This document shows, piece by piece, positions 1 through 10,290 of a stretch of DNA of 64,000 nucleotides (position 1 is the first letter of the stretch; each line of letters opens with the position of its first letter). The position numbers were made by a program, and so were the translations under genes. This DNA comes from Demequinaceae bacterium (GTDB taxonomy: Bacteria; Actinomycetota; Actinomycetes; Actinomycetales; Demequinaceae). The notes beneath the pieces were generated by a model. That model was given only the letters and a program-made list of their open reading frames with translations, did no database searches and was not told the origin of the DNA. The stretch is from contig JAFGBM010000005.1 in NCBI GenBank assembly GCA_016933155.1, positions 186,001 through 250,000 of the forward strand. Reading direction: 5' to 3'.

Positions 1-1319
1 CTTTCCACATCGCGACGACGGGGCGTCCCGGTCCCGTCCTCATCGACATCACGAAATCCGCCCTTGTCGCGAATACGACGTTTTCCTGGCCTCAGCAGTT
101 CGAACTCCGGGGGTATCACCCCGTGCTCAAGCCGCACTCGAAGTCGATTCAGGAGGCGGCCAGGTTGCTCGCGACCGCCCGGCGCCCCGTCCTCTACGTC
201 GGAGGCGGCGTCATCCGGTCGGGGGCGTGGGACGGGCTACGCAAGCTCGTGGACGCCTCCGGAGCGGCCGTCGTCAGCACGCTCATGGCCCGAGGCGCCG
301 TCCCTGACTCGCACCCCCAGTACCTCGGGATGCCGGGCATGCATGGGACTGTGCCCGCGGTGACCGCCCTCCAAAGGTCGGACCTCATCGTCGCCCTTGG
401 CGCCCGGTTTGACGACCGCGTGACCGGCAAACTCGATTCCTTCGCTCCGCATGCGACGGTCGTCCACGCCGACATCGACCCAGCCGAGATCGGGAAGAAC
501 CGCGAGGCCGACGTCCCCATCGTCGGCGACCTCAAGGACGTGTTCGCCGAACTCGTTCCCGCCCTCGCGGAGGAACACCGCAAGCACGGCAAGCCGGACC
601 TCGAGGGATGGTGGCGTCAGCTCAATGAGTTGCGGGAAACCTACCCGCTGGGCTACACGCCCACCGACGATGGCCACATGGCTCCCCAACACGTCATTCA
701 GCGGATCGGCGAGATCACCGGTCCGGAGGCGATATTCGTCGCGGGGGTTGGCCAACATCAGATGTGGGCGAGCCAGTTCCTCCCCCTGGAGCGACCCCGG
801 TCGTTCTTCACGTCCGGCGGTCTTGCGACGATGGGCTATGGCCTGCCAGCCGCGATGGGGGCCAAGGTTGGGGTTCCGGACCGCACGGTGTGGAACATCG
901 ACGGTGACGGCTGCTTCCAGATGACCAACCAGGAGTTGACCACCTGCGTCCTCAACGAGATCCCCATCAAGGTGGGGATCATCAACAACTCCTCCCTCGG
1001 GATGGTCCGCCAGTGGCAGGCGCTGTTTTTCAACGAGCGCTACTCTCACACGGATCTCAACACCGGCCACGGCACCCGCCGCATCCCCGATTTCGTCCGG
1101 CTCGCCGAGGCCATGGGCTGCGTGGGGCTCCGGTGCGAATCCGAGGACGAACTCGACGCGACCATCACCAAGGCCAATGAGATCGACGATCAGCCGGTGG
1201 TCGTGGACTTCACCGTCTCGCGCAACGCGATGGTGTGGCCCATGGTCGCGGCCGGGGTCAGCAACGACGAGATCCAGTACGCACGGGGCGTCGCCCCCGT
1301 CTTCGAGCGGGAGGACTGA
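1..1319 (+). CDS. ilvB: Acetolactate synthase large subunit, 5' truncated by window edge
   Basis: Catalytic subunit of acetohydroxyacid synthase, which condenses pyruvate with pyruvate or 2-ketobutyrate in the first common step of valine, leucine and isoleucine synthesis. The frame is open from base 3 to the TGA at 1317-1319 and gives 438 residues. About the first quarter of a normal ~600-residue protein lies upstream of the window. Visible signatures are the [10 protein letters not shown] segment that ends the N-terminal pyrimidine-binding domain, and the C-terminal thiamine-diphosphate/Mg motif, [11 protein letters not shown] followed by [12 protein letters not shown]. The stop is one base before the ilvN start, so the two subunits are almost certainly translationally coupled. 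Confidence 0.97.
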   Translation, partial: FHIATTGRPGPVLIDITKSALVANTTFSWPQQFELRGYHPVLKPHSKSIQEAARLLATARRPVLYVGGGVIRSGAWDGLRKLVDASGAAVVSTLMARGAVPDSHPQYLGMPGMHGTVPAVTALQRSDLIVALGARFDDRVTGKLDSFAPHATVVHADIDPAEIGKNREADVPIVGDLKDVFAELVPALAEEHRKHGKPDLEGWWRQLNELRETYPLGYTPTDDGHMAPQHVIQRIGEITGPEAIFVAGVGQHQMWASQFLPLERPRSFFTSGGLATMGYGLPAAMGAKVGVPDRTVWNIDGDGCFQMTNQELTTCVLNEIPIKVGIINNSSLGMVRQWQALFFNERYSHTDLNTGHGTRRIPDFVRLAEAMGCVGLRCESEDELDATITKANEIDDQPVVVDFTVSRNAMVWPMVAAGVSNDEIQYARGVAPVFERED

Positions 1320-1320
1320 A

Positions 1321-3985
<2,665 letters not shown>

Positions 3986-4028
3986 TCCGGAGGTAGGCGG
4001 TACCTTACTGGGAAGGAAGGATGCACAC

Positions 4029-5132
4029 ATGAGCGACCTGAACTCGTCGGCCGAGTCCTTCGCTGTCCACCTGAGCGCGAACCCGGCTACCGACGCCCAG
4101 CGCGCTGCCCTCCTTGAGGATCTCAACTTCGGTACGGCCTTCTCCGACCACATGGCCCGGATCACGTGGACCAAGAAGGACGGCTGGATCGATCGGAGGG
4201 TGGAGGCCTACGGCCCCCTCACGCTCGACCCGGCCGCGGCCGTGCTCCACTATGCCCAGGAGGTTTTCGAGGGCCTCAAGGCCTATCGTCACGAGGACGG
4301 ATCGATCTGGCTCTTTCGGCCCGAGGCGAATGCCGAACGCTTCCAAGCGTCGGCCAGGCGACTGGCGCTGCCGGAGCTTCCGGTCGAGGATTTCATCGGC
4401 TCGATCGAGGCGCTTCTCGCCCTTGACCATGAATGGGTGCCCAGCGTCCCCGAGTCCAGCCTGTACCTCCGGCCGTACATGTTCGCCTCGGAGGCCTTCA
4501 TCGGCGTGCGGCCGGCGAACGTCGTCGACTACCTGCTGATCGCGGGGCCCGTCGGCCCGTACTTCCCCGGGGGGGTCAAGCCGGTCTCCATCTGGGTCGC
4601 GGAGGGCTTCCACCGCGCGGGGCCGGGTGGCACGGGGTCGGCCAAGTGCGGCGGCAACTACGCGGCCTCGCTCCTTCCGCAGATGCAGGCGTACGAGCAC
4701 GGCTGCCAACAGGTTCTCTTCACCGATGCCGCCACGGGTCTATATCTCGAGGAATTGGGCGGCATGAACCTGTGCGTCGTCCGGAAGGACGGCACGATCG
4801 AGACGCCGCGCCTGACCGGCACGATCCTCGAGGGCATCACCCGCTACTCTGTGCTCCAGCTCCTCGAGGACGACCACATCAAGTTGATCGAGAGGGACAT
4901 CTCCCTCGCGGAGGTGCGCGAGGGCGTGGCCGATGGAGACATCACGGAGGTCTTCGCCTGCGGCACGGCGGCGGTCGTGACGCCCGTGGGGCGGCTCGCC
5001 GGGGCGGACTTCGACGTGACGGTCGGGGACGGCTCGGCGGGCGAGGTCACGATGGCGATCCGCAAGGAGCTAACGGACATCCAGTACGGCCGCGTGCCCG
5101 ACCCGTATGGGTGGATGCACCGGGTTCGTTAG
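4029..5132 (+). CDS. ilvE: Branched-chain amino acid aminotransferase
   Basis: A 367-residue class IV PLP-dependent aminotransferase that makes valine, leucine and isoleucine from their keto acids with glutamate. The PLP lysine lies in GTGSAKCGGNYAAS, as in other IlvE proteins (AAKAGGNY in E. coli). EVFEGLKAYR and LEELGGMNLCVV are further family segments. A 43-nt gap after leuB contains a purine-rich GGAAGGAAGG ribosome site and a TACCTT hexamer that could be a secondary -10 box. Its last 4 bases overlap the end of the convergent HNH gene. Confidence 0.96.
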   Translation: MSDLNSSAESFAVHLSANPATDAQRAALLEDLNFGTAFSDHMARITWTKKDGWIDRRVEAYGPLTLDPAAAVLHYAQEVFEGLKAYRHEDGSIWLFRPEANAERFQASARRLALPELPVEDFIGSIEALLALDHEWVPSVPESSLYLRPYMFASEAFIGVRPANVVDYLLIAGPVGPYFPGGVKPVSIWVAEGFHRAGPGGTGSAKCGGNYAASLLPQMQAYEHGCQQVLFTDAATGLYLEELGGMNLCVVRKDGTIETPRLTGTILEGITRYSVLQLLEDDHIKLIERDISLAEVREGVADGDITEVFACGTAAVVTPVGRLAGADFDVTVGDGSAGEVTMAIRKELTDIQYGRVPDPYGWMHRVR

Positions 5133-6010
5133 GCGTTCTGGAACTCGCGAAAGCGTCGTGCAAGTCGTTGAGGACTGGGATGCTCGGAGGGGTTCTTCGG
5201 AGTCCAAATGGTCTGCCCGTGGATGCCCTTGAGTGCATGTTCGAGCATTGGACCATCGTCGGCATTCCGGATCGAAGGCCTCGTACGCACAACATATTCG
5301 GGCGTGATACCGATTAGGTTCGCGTCGTATGCCGCGTGGTGGAGCTTGCACAAGGCTAGGCCGTTTTCGATCACCGGCTCTCCCTCGTCGCTCTTGTCTC
5401 GGTCGATATGGGCGGCGTCTAGGAGTGACTCGTACTGTAAGCGGCAGACTGCGCATGAAGTCTCATACGCGCGCATAACGGTCTTGTGGAAGCCATCTTG
5501 GTGCAGCCGCCTCAAGATCATGGTCTCCGCATATCGTCGGAGAGAAGGCTGCACTCCCTCCCTCCAATTGATGCGTTGCAGATCCTTGGCCGCAAGGATG
5601 ACCAGCCTTTCGTCAGGGCGACTGTCGACGATACGCACGGGGTAGATGGGCTCATACCGTCCGTCCTCAAGCCCACGGAAGTAGATCACGTCCACTCCGA
5701 GCTGGTAAGCCCGACGGAGTTTGACGTTGTCGCCGGCGGTAGAGCCCTTGTGGTATTTGTATTCCCAGACGCCTTCACCGAGTTCGCGGTCGCCGTATGG
5801 GTTCCCAAATGTTGTGAGTACCGAGAGTGTGGCGTCAAGCCATGCAGGATTCCAAATGCCCTTCTGTCGGTCTGCGAGGTGGATCACTTCGCCATTCAAA
5901 TCCACGTTGCGAAACTCAGATCGTGAAAGCGTTGGGCCAAGCAGGTCGACGATCTCATCAAGGCGCGCAAGCGCTAGCGCCCGTGTGATGCTGTCGGGTC
6001 CGGAGGGCAT
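5129..6010 (-). CDS. HNH endonuclease (restriction-like), lower GC
   Basis: A 293-residue protein with a C-terminal HNH nuclease domain of the HNH_2 type. C186 and C189 (CAVC) form a zinc knuckle with C221 and H224. The catalytic His is H201 (LDAAHI), followed by the NGLALCKLHHAAYD core (about residues 216-229). The N-terminal ~170 residues carry a GVWEYKYHKGSTAGDN segment and FRGLEDGRYEPIYP. This resembles the target-recognition half of Mrr/McrA-like modification-dependent nucleases, but I cannot assign the domain. No methylase is adjacent. Base composition looks clearly lower in GC than the neighbours, which suggests transfer. It overlaps ilvE tail to tail by 4 bp. Confidence 0.8.
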   Translation of the reverse strand: MPSGPDSITRALALARLDEIVDLLGPTLSRSEFRNVDLNGEVIHLADRQKGIWNPAWLDATLSVLTTFGNPYGDRELGEGVWEYKYHKGSTAGDNVKLRRAYQLGVDVIYFRGLEDGRYEPIYPVRIVDSRPDERLVILAAKDLQRINWREGVQPSLRRYAETMILRRLHQDGFHKTVMRAYETSCAVCRLQYESLLDAAHIDRDKSDEGEPVIENGLALCKLHHAAYDANLIGITPEYVVRTRPSIRNADDGPMLEHALKGIHGQTIWTPKNPSEHPSPQRLARRFREFQNA

Positions 6011-6098
6011 GTCTGAAGCTTCTCAGCTAGGCAACGATTGCACCAGGGGGAGAGCGGGCCAGCAACGACTGGAAGGGTAGTGTCCAATCCCCACCTAG

Positions 6099-6119
6099 GT
6101 GATACCAAAGTGATACCAT
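6099..6119 (+). promoter_or_regulatory. Promoter and tandem operator of the RHH/Doc-like pair
   Basis: Two copies of GTGATACCA lie at 6099-6107 and 6110-6118, one helical turn (11 bp) apart. Each contains a GGT-NNN-ACC-like half-palindrome. The hexamer TACCAT at 6114-6119 fits a -10 box and lies 6 nt before the ATG at 6126, which implies a leaderless mRNA. RHH antitoxins usually bind tandem repeats over their own promoter, so autorepression is the natural reading. This is inference from position and repeat structure. Confidence 0.55.
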
Positions 6120-6125
6120 GACCTC

Positions 6126-6332
6126 ATGGCCATGACGCTTCGCACCGACAGCGCGGTCGAGGCAGCACTCGAGCGCCTCGCCGCCGAGCAGGGCGTCTCG
6201 AAGCACGAGGCCGCCCTCCGCGCGATCCTCAAGGACGACGCCGAGCGCGCGCTCGACGCCGACGCGGCCGCCTCCTACGAGCGGATGAGCGCCAAGTACC
6301 GCGACGCCCTCAACCGGCTCGGGACGGCCTAG
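6126..6332 (+). CDS. Ribbon-helix-helix antitoxin-like protein
   Basis: A 68-residue protein. Its N-terminal ~45 residues (MAMTLRTDSAVEAALERLAA, then EQGVSKHEAALRAIL) fit the beta-helix-helix of small RHH DNA-binding antitoxins found before actinobacterial Doc-type toxins. The C terminus is acidic and helical and could contact a toxin. No Shine-Dalgarno site is present; a TACCAT box 6 nt before the ATG suggests leaderless translation. The stop codon shares its last base with the GTG of the next gene, as in toxin-antitoxin operons. An alternative start is the second ATG at 6132. Confidence 0.75.
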   Translation: MAMTLRTDSAVEAALERLAAEQGVSKHEAALRAILKDDAERALDADAAASYERMSAKYRDALNRLGTA

Positions 6333-6709
6333 TGGCGGAGCCCGCACGACGCCTGCCCCTGCGCGTCGTGCTCGCCATCGTCGAGGCCGAGGGGCTCGGA
6401 CCCGTCCGTGACCTGGGCCTCCTGGAGTCGGCCCTCGAACGACCGATGACGACCCTCATGGGCGCCGACGCCTACCCGGCCCTCGAGACGAAGGCCGCCG
6501 CCCTCCTCCACTCCGTCTGCCTCAACCGCGCTCTCATCGATGGCAACACGAGGCTCGCCGCCCTCGTGGCGATGATGTTCCTCGACATCAACGGCTGCGA
6601 GCCGACGCTCACCAATGACGAGCTGTTCGATCTGACGATGACGGTGGCGTCGGGGAGACTCCGAGACGCCGACGACATCGCCGCGCGGTTGACGACGCGG
6701 ACGCGCTAG
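6332..6709 (+). CDS. Doc-like protein of the Fic family with degenerate active site
   Basis: A 125-residue protein of the size and layout of P1 Doc (126 residues). The Fic/Doc motif HxFx(D/E)(A/G)NKR reads R66-A-L-I-D70-G-N72-T73-R74. The catalytic His is therefore Arg (codon CGC at 6527-6529), and the Lys that defines Doc kinases is Thr. The remaining fold signatures (LLHSVCLN before the motif and FLDING after it) are kept, and the frame is intact. It is translationally coupled to the RHH gene (TAGTG junction). It may be a non-catalytic or altered-chemistry toxin, or a decayed toxin kept as a co-repressor. Its stop overlaps the convergent mltG stop by 4 bp. Confidence 0.8.
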   Translation: MAEPARRLPLRVVLAIVEAEGLGPVRDLGLLESALERPMTTLMGADAYPALETKAAALLHSVCLNRALIDGNTRLAALVAMMFLDINGCEPTLTNDELFDLTMTVASGRLRDADDIAARLTTRTR

Positions 6710-7686
6710 TCGGGGTTCGCCGCCATCCACTCGCGAAGGAGTTCGATGTTGGCCTCGTGCTCATCGAGCGTCGCTGCGAAGGCGGTCTCTCCGGTGTCGA
6801 GATTGATGGCTACGAAGAACAGCCATGTCCCATCGGCCGGGCTCAGGGCCGCGTCAATGGCGGGCAGGCCGGGCGAGCAAATCGCCCCCGGCGGCAGGCC
6901 CTTGTACAGATAGGTGTTGTAGGGACTGTCGACGGCGCGATCGGCTGCCGTCGTGAAGACGCTGTCCGCCCCGACGACGTAGTGCACAGTCGAGTCGAAC
7001 TGCAGCTTCATGCCGTCGGCCAACCGATTCTCGATGACGCGGGCGACCTTGGGGCGGTCCTCGTCGCGGTTGACCTCCTTCTCGATGAGCGAGGCCTTGG
7101 TCAGGACCTCCAGCCGATCCTCGGGCGCGACCCCTCGGTTGTCGAGGTGCATCAACGTGGCATCGATCATCTCGGCGAGGATGTCCTCGGGCAAGGCAGT
7201 TTCGGGGATCTGGTAGGTGAAGGCTCCGAGCCATCCCTCGAGTTGACCATTGGCCTCGGGGGGCAGTCCGATCAACTCTGGGTGCGTGGCAGTGGCCTCG
7301 AAATCCTCGACGGGAATCCCCAGGGTCTCCGAGGCCCTCTCGAATATCTGCTCAACGGTGAAGCCCTCGGGAATGGTCAGGCGCGTCGTTTCGATGAAGG
7401 GTTCCGGGGAGTCCATCGGGGTTGCGGACGGGGAGGGCGAGGGTGAGGGTGACGAGAAGAGGCCCAACATCTGCGGTCCAAACGCACCGAACGCCACCCC
7501 AGCACCGAGGCCGACGAGGGCGACGAGCACCCCCGTTCCCCACCCGAAACGGCCGCCCTTCTCGCCGGGTGGGGGAGGGCCGACGGGTGGGGTGGATGGA
7601 GCGTCGGCCGGAGGGGAGGCCGGAAGGGAGGCCGGGGGTGCGGTCGGAGGCGTGTTGGCCCGAGGCGTTTTACCGGGGGACGACAC
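6706..7686 (-). CDS. mltG: Endolytic murein transglycosylase MltG (YceG-like)
   Basis: Membrane-anchored lytic transglycosylase that cleaves nascent peptidoglycan and ends glycan strand growth. A Pro/Ala-rich cytoplasmic region precedes a transmembrane helix (GVLVALVGLGAGVAFGAFG) and a Ser/Pro linker. The external YceG domain has the catalytic Glu in ASLIEKE, then LQFDSTVHYV and DSPYNTYLYKGLPPG. I chose the GTG at 7684-7686, with GAGGGGGA 7 nt upstream, because the first ATG (7830) would overlap the start of the divergent peptidase gene. The longer form would add 48 residues. In many actinobacteria mltG sits elsewhere, next to ruvX/aroE. Confidence 0.88.
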   Translation of the reverse strand: MSSPGKTPRANTPPTAPPASLPASPPADAPSTPPVGPPPPGEKGGRFGWGTGVLVALVGLGAGVAFGAFGPQMLGLFSSPSPSPSPSATPMDSPEPFIETTRLTIPEGFTVEQIFERASETLGIPVEDFEATATHPELIGLPPEANGQLEGWLGAFTYQIPETALPEDILAEMIDATLMHLDNRGVAPEDRLEVLTKASLIEKEVNRDEDRPKVARVIENRLADGMKLQFDSTVHYVVGADSVFTTAADRAVDSPYNTYLYKGLPPGAICSPGLPAIDAALSPADGTWLFFVAINLDTGETAFAATLDEHEANIELLREWMAANPD

Positions 7687-7828
7687 GGGGCGGTCCCCCT
7701 CTGTGTTTTGGCCGGTGCGGCCTGAGGGTGGGTTTGCGATGCTTCCAGTGTTGCCTATTCCGGTCTTCTTGGCACGACGGGCGCGCAGAATGTCAGCCCC
7801 GACCCCCACCCCGTCGTACGCTCTCTCC

Positions 7829-8374
7829 ATGACCGGCCCCGACCTCGACTACATCGTCACCCGGAAGCGGGTGAAAAACGTCCGACTCACCGTCAAGGCG
7901 CCGTCGGGCGAGGTCAGGGTCACGGCTCCGCCCCACGTCCCCGACCGGGAGATCGCCGCCTTCGTCGCGAGCAAGGCAAAATGGATCGTCAAGCACCGGG
8001 ACCGGATCGCCCGTCAGCCTGCCCCGCTTTCCCCCGGCCCCGAGGCCAACCGACTCCGTCGGGAACTCCGTCGGGCCATCCCACCCCTCCTCGACAAGTG
8101 GGCCCCGCGCCTCGGCGTGCCCGTCCCGGACTTCACCATCCGTCGCATGACCACCCGCTGGGGCACATGCAACGTCCAGGCCCGTCGCATCACCCTCAGC
8201 CTCGAACTCGCCCGCCGCGAGGTAGAGCTTCTCGAGTACGTCGTCGTCCATGAGCTCGCCCACCTCATCGAACGGGGCCACGGGCCGGCGTTTCACGCCA
8301 TCATGAGCCAAGCCCTGCCCGAGTGGCGTCTGCTCCGCAAGGCACTCAACGAGGGTGGCCTCGCCGAGGATTGA
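7829..8374 (+). CDS. YgjP/DUF45-type zinc metallopeptidase
   Basis: A 181-residue protein of the YgjP-like (M48-related, DUF45) family. It shows the two hallmark motifs: RWGTCNVQARRITLSLEL, and the zinc-binding VVHELAHLIERGHGPAF with HExxH-like HELAH plus a downstream His. Family members are putative cytoplasmic metalloproteases of unproven substrate, sometimes linked to restriction systems. The ATG at 7829 lies 6 nt after TACGCT (7817-7822) and has no ribosome site, so leaderless translation is likely. Nothing in the neighbourhood indicates a partner. Confidence 0.88.
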   Translation: MTGPDLDYIVTRKRVKNVRLTVKAPSGEVRVTAPPHVPDREIAAFVASKAKWIVKHRDRIARQPAPLSPGPEANRLRRELRRAIPPLLDKWAPRLGVPVPDFTIRRMTTRWGTCNVQARRITLSLELARREVELLEYVVVHELAHLIERGHGPAFHAIMSQALPEWRLLRKALNEGGLAED

Positions 8375-8386
8375 CGGACCGTGAGG

Positions 8387-10024
8387 CTAGGCCGTCGCGC
8401 TCACGTTCGGAGACGGCGACGGCGAGGGCGAAGGCGTCGGCGATGGCTCGGGCTCGGCCGGGGGCTCGCCGACCTGATCGTGCACCACCCAGATGGCGAC
8501 GAACTGGGTCGATTCGGGGTTCGAAGGGGCGACGACGATGGACAGACCGGCCGGGGGGATGTACTCACCGGCGCGGAAGGCGGGGAGGATGGGGTCGAAC
8601 TCTGAGAGTTCACCGATGATCGACATCGCCCGCCTCCACTCCTCGATCATCTCCGGCGTCGCTTCGAACTCGGGATCCTCGATCATCCGCTCGAACGTGC
8701 TGTCTCCGATGATCCGGGTGCTGAAGGTAATGGCCAATTCCTCCCCGGGTGCGAGGATGACGGTGTCATTGGACGCCACGGCGATGAAGTCCAGCGAGGG
8801 GGCATTCAGGGAGGATCCGGTCAGGTAGATCTGGGTGTCGCGCGAAGACTGGATATACGACAGTGCCCCCCAGGGCAATTCGAAGTACAGGCCGATCGAG
8901 TCGCGAAGGATGGCGATCGAATGGTCGCCCGTATTGGTTAGAGTCACGAGCGCTCGGACACTGGTCCGTCCAGACGTGCCGGTGATCGGGACGATCGTGG
9001 CCGATACGGATGCGGCCTCCGTCTGGCGTTGCTTGCAGGTGCCCATCAGGACATTCATCTCGAGAGAGTTGCGATCGCTGCCGAAGTCGTCGCTGGTGAC
9101 GGGAATGCCGCCGTCGTCGACGACGCCGTTCGGATCCCAGGGTGCGCCCTCGCAGACGAGGAGCCTCTGGGCGCCAGTGTCGGTATACCAGGATTCGGAG
9201 TCGGCCAGCAGATTGTCGCTCGCCAGGACTCCCATCCCGTAGGGGCTGGAGGGCGACGGGGAGGGGGCGACCGCCTCGACGGATGGGACGAAGGCCTGGA
9301 CGGCGGTCCAGCCCCCGATACCCAGGGAGCCGATCGCCGACACCGTGAGGGCGGCGACGGCCCAGGCCCGTCCGCGTCGTGGCCGGGTCGCGGCCTTGAC
9401 CAAGGGCTTGGAGCCGGCGTCGCCCAAAGCCTGGCCGTATCCGGCCAAGGCCAACGAATCGACATGGGTGAAGCCGATGGAAAGAGTGTCAGTGGGGACC
9501 TCCTGGGGGACGCCTGAGTCCCCATTGCCGGGGGTCCAGCCGCCGAAGTGGAGTTGTTGCTCGGTCAGGCCCAGGTCGGAGAGCGGGCGCCCGAGCCGCT
9601 CGACGGCCGAGGAGAGGTAGCGACGGATCGTGGTCGGGAGGACGTCGAGGTCCTTGGCGATCGCGGCACAACTGAGGCCTTCATAGAACCGCATGACGAT
9701 GCAGAGCCGCTGCTGGGCGTCGAGAGCGGAGAGGGCGGTGAGGAACGGATCGGCGTCTGCTGCGGGCGCCCGGTGGGACTTGCGGTGGCCGGGCTTGCGC
9801 TTGCTCGCCTCAAGGAAGGCGGAGTACACCGCCCGACGGGCGTAGACGGTGACGTCCTCGTGGGCGGTCTTCTTGGTCGCGGCCGTGAAGGCCTTGCCGA
9901 GGCTCTCGTGAAGAAGGCTCCTGGCGGAGGGGTGCGCCCCCGTGAGGGCGAAGGCGAGGCAGTACAGTTCCCGGCCCCGTTCCCCGAGCAGGCGGTCGGC
10001 CTTGGCAGCCCAGCCCTCGGCCAT
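8387..10024 (-). CDS. ECF-like sigma factor fused to transmembrane helix and external domain
   Basis: A 545-residue fusion. Residues ~16-80 resemble sigma region 2 (RELYCLAFALTGAHPSARS onward). Residues ~95-150 are a clear sigma region 4 helix-turn-helix (LDAQQRLCIVMRFYEGLSCA, then IAKDLDVLPTTIRRYLSSA). A Gly/Pro-rich linker leads to basic RPRRGRA and one transmembrane helix (about 220-245), which gives N-in, C-out topology. The outer ~300 residues form an unassigned beta-rich domain ending in a Ser/Pro/Glu tail. GAGAGGAG precedes the ATG. No separate anti-sigma gene is adjacent. Membrane tethering suggests release by proteolysis or direct membrane-proximal activation, which is inference. Confidence 0.82.
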   Translation of the reverse strand: MAEGWAAKADRLLGERGRELYCLAFALTGAHPSARSLLHESLGKAFTAATKKTAHEDVTVYARRAVYSAFLEASKRKPGHRKSHRAPAADADPFLTALSALDAQQRLCIVMRFYEGLSCAAIAKDLDVLPTTIRRYLSSAVERLGRPLSDLGLTEQQLHFGGWTPGNGDSGVPQEVPTDTLSIGFTHVDSLALAGYGQALGDAGSKPLVKAATRPRRGRAWAVAALTVSAIGSLGIGGWTAVQAFVPSVEAVAPSPSPSSPYGMGVLASDNLLADSESWYTDTGAQRLLVCEGAPWDPNGVVDDGGIPVTSDDFGSDRNSLEMNVLMGTCKQRQTEAASVSATIVPITGTSGRTSVRALVTLTNTGDHSIAILRDSIGLYFELPWGALSYIQSSRDTQIYLTGSSLNAPSLDFIAVASNDTVILAPGEELAITFSTRIIGDSTFERMIEDPEFEATPEMIEEWRRAMSIIGELSEFDPILPAFRAGEYIPPAGLSIVVAPSNPESTQFVAIWVVHDQVGEPPAEPEPSPTPSPSPSPSPNVSATA

Positions 10025-10172
10025 CCCGACTCCTCTCGGTCCTACCCCATTCCGGCCGGGGGGCGGACGACTCCCGTCAGGTTACTCCGAAGCAGCGACT
10101 GTGGATGCCAGGCAAGATGCGGGGGGATCGTCTTGATTGCCCTATCCCAGCGCCTGTGCCAGAATGAACCCG

Positions 10173-10199
10173 ATGCACACCACGATCATTATTCCGTAG
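10173..10199 (+). CDS. cimA leader peptide MHTTIIIP
   Basis: Eight codons (Met-His-Thr-Thr-Ile-Ile-Ile-Pro, then TAG) with three consecutive Ile codons (ATC ATT ATT). ATT is a rare choice in this GC-rich genome, which makes chance occurrence less likely. The stop codon abuts the first attenuator stem. The ORF probably starts at or very near the transcription start and lacks a ribosome site. Role inferred: a ribosome stalling at the Ile codons when isoleucyl-tRNA is scarce would alter folding of the downstream terminator. Confidence 0.68.
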   Translation: MHTTIIIP

Positions 10200-10221
10200 C
10201 GCGTCGGACCCCCGACGCGCG

Positions 10222-10248
10222 ACCTCCCGTACCTTGGGGGGTTTTTTT
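10222..10248 (+). terminator. Intrinsic terminator (attenuator) upstream of cimA
   Basis: Stem ACCTCCC / GGGGGGT (one G-U pair, 7-nt loop) followed directly by seven T. It lies 42 nt before the cimA ATG and after the leader ORF, so it serves as an attenuator and not as the end of an upstream gene; the upstream gene is on the opposite strand. Confidence 0.82.
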
Positions 10249-10290
10249 GTTGGTGGGGATACGGTGGCGGAGAAGAGAGAGAAGGCGACC

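Larger units (their letters stand above)
10137..10248 (+). promoter_or_regulatory. cimA leader: promoter, Ile leader peptide and attenuator
   Basis: A -35-like TTGCCC (10137-10142) and a -10-like CAGAAT (10160-10165) are 17 bp apart and end 7 nt before the ATG of a short ORF rich in isoleucine codons. The ORF is followed by a perfect 9-bp stem (10199-10207 with 10212-10220, ACCC loop). A second hairpin (10222-10228 with 10236-10242) runs into a U7 tract, which is an intrinsic terminator before cimA. C-run 10208-10213 could pair with the G-run 10236-10241 as an alternative structure. This fits transcription attenuation by charged tRNA-Ile. The precise antiterminator is not obvious by eye. Confidence 0.72.

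Noticed and set aside
6332-6709. Doc-like gene as a pseudogene
   Set aside because: The frame, start coupling, length and the rest of the motif are intact. Only specific catalytic residues differ, so I keep it as a coding gene with an altered site.
10199-10248. T-box riboswitch before cimA
   Set aside because: No T-box sequence (AGGGUGG-like motif) or specifier stem of the right size; the leader is too short. A leader-peptide attenuator explains the Ile codons better.
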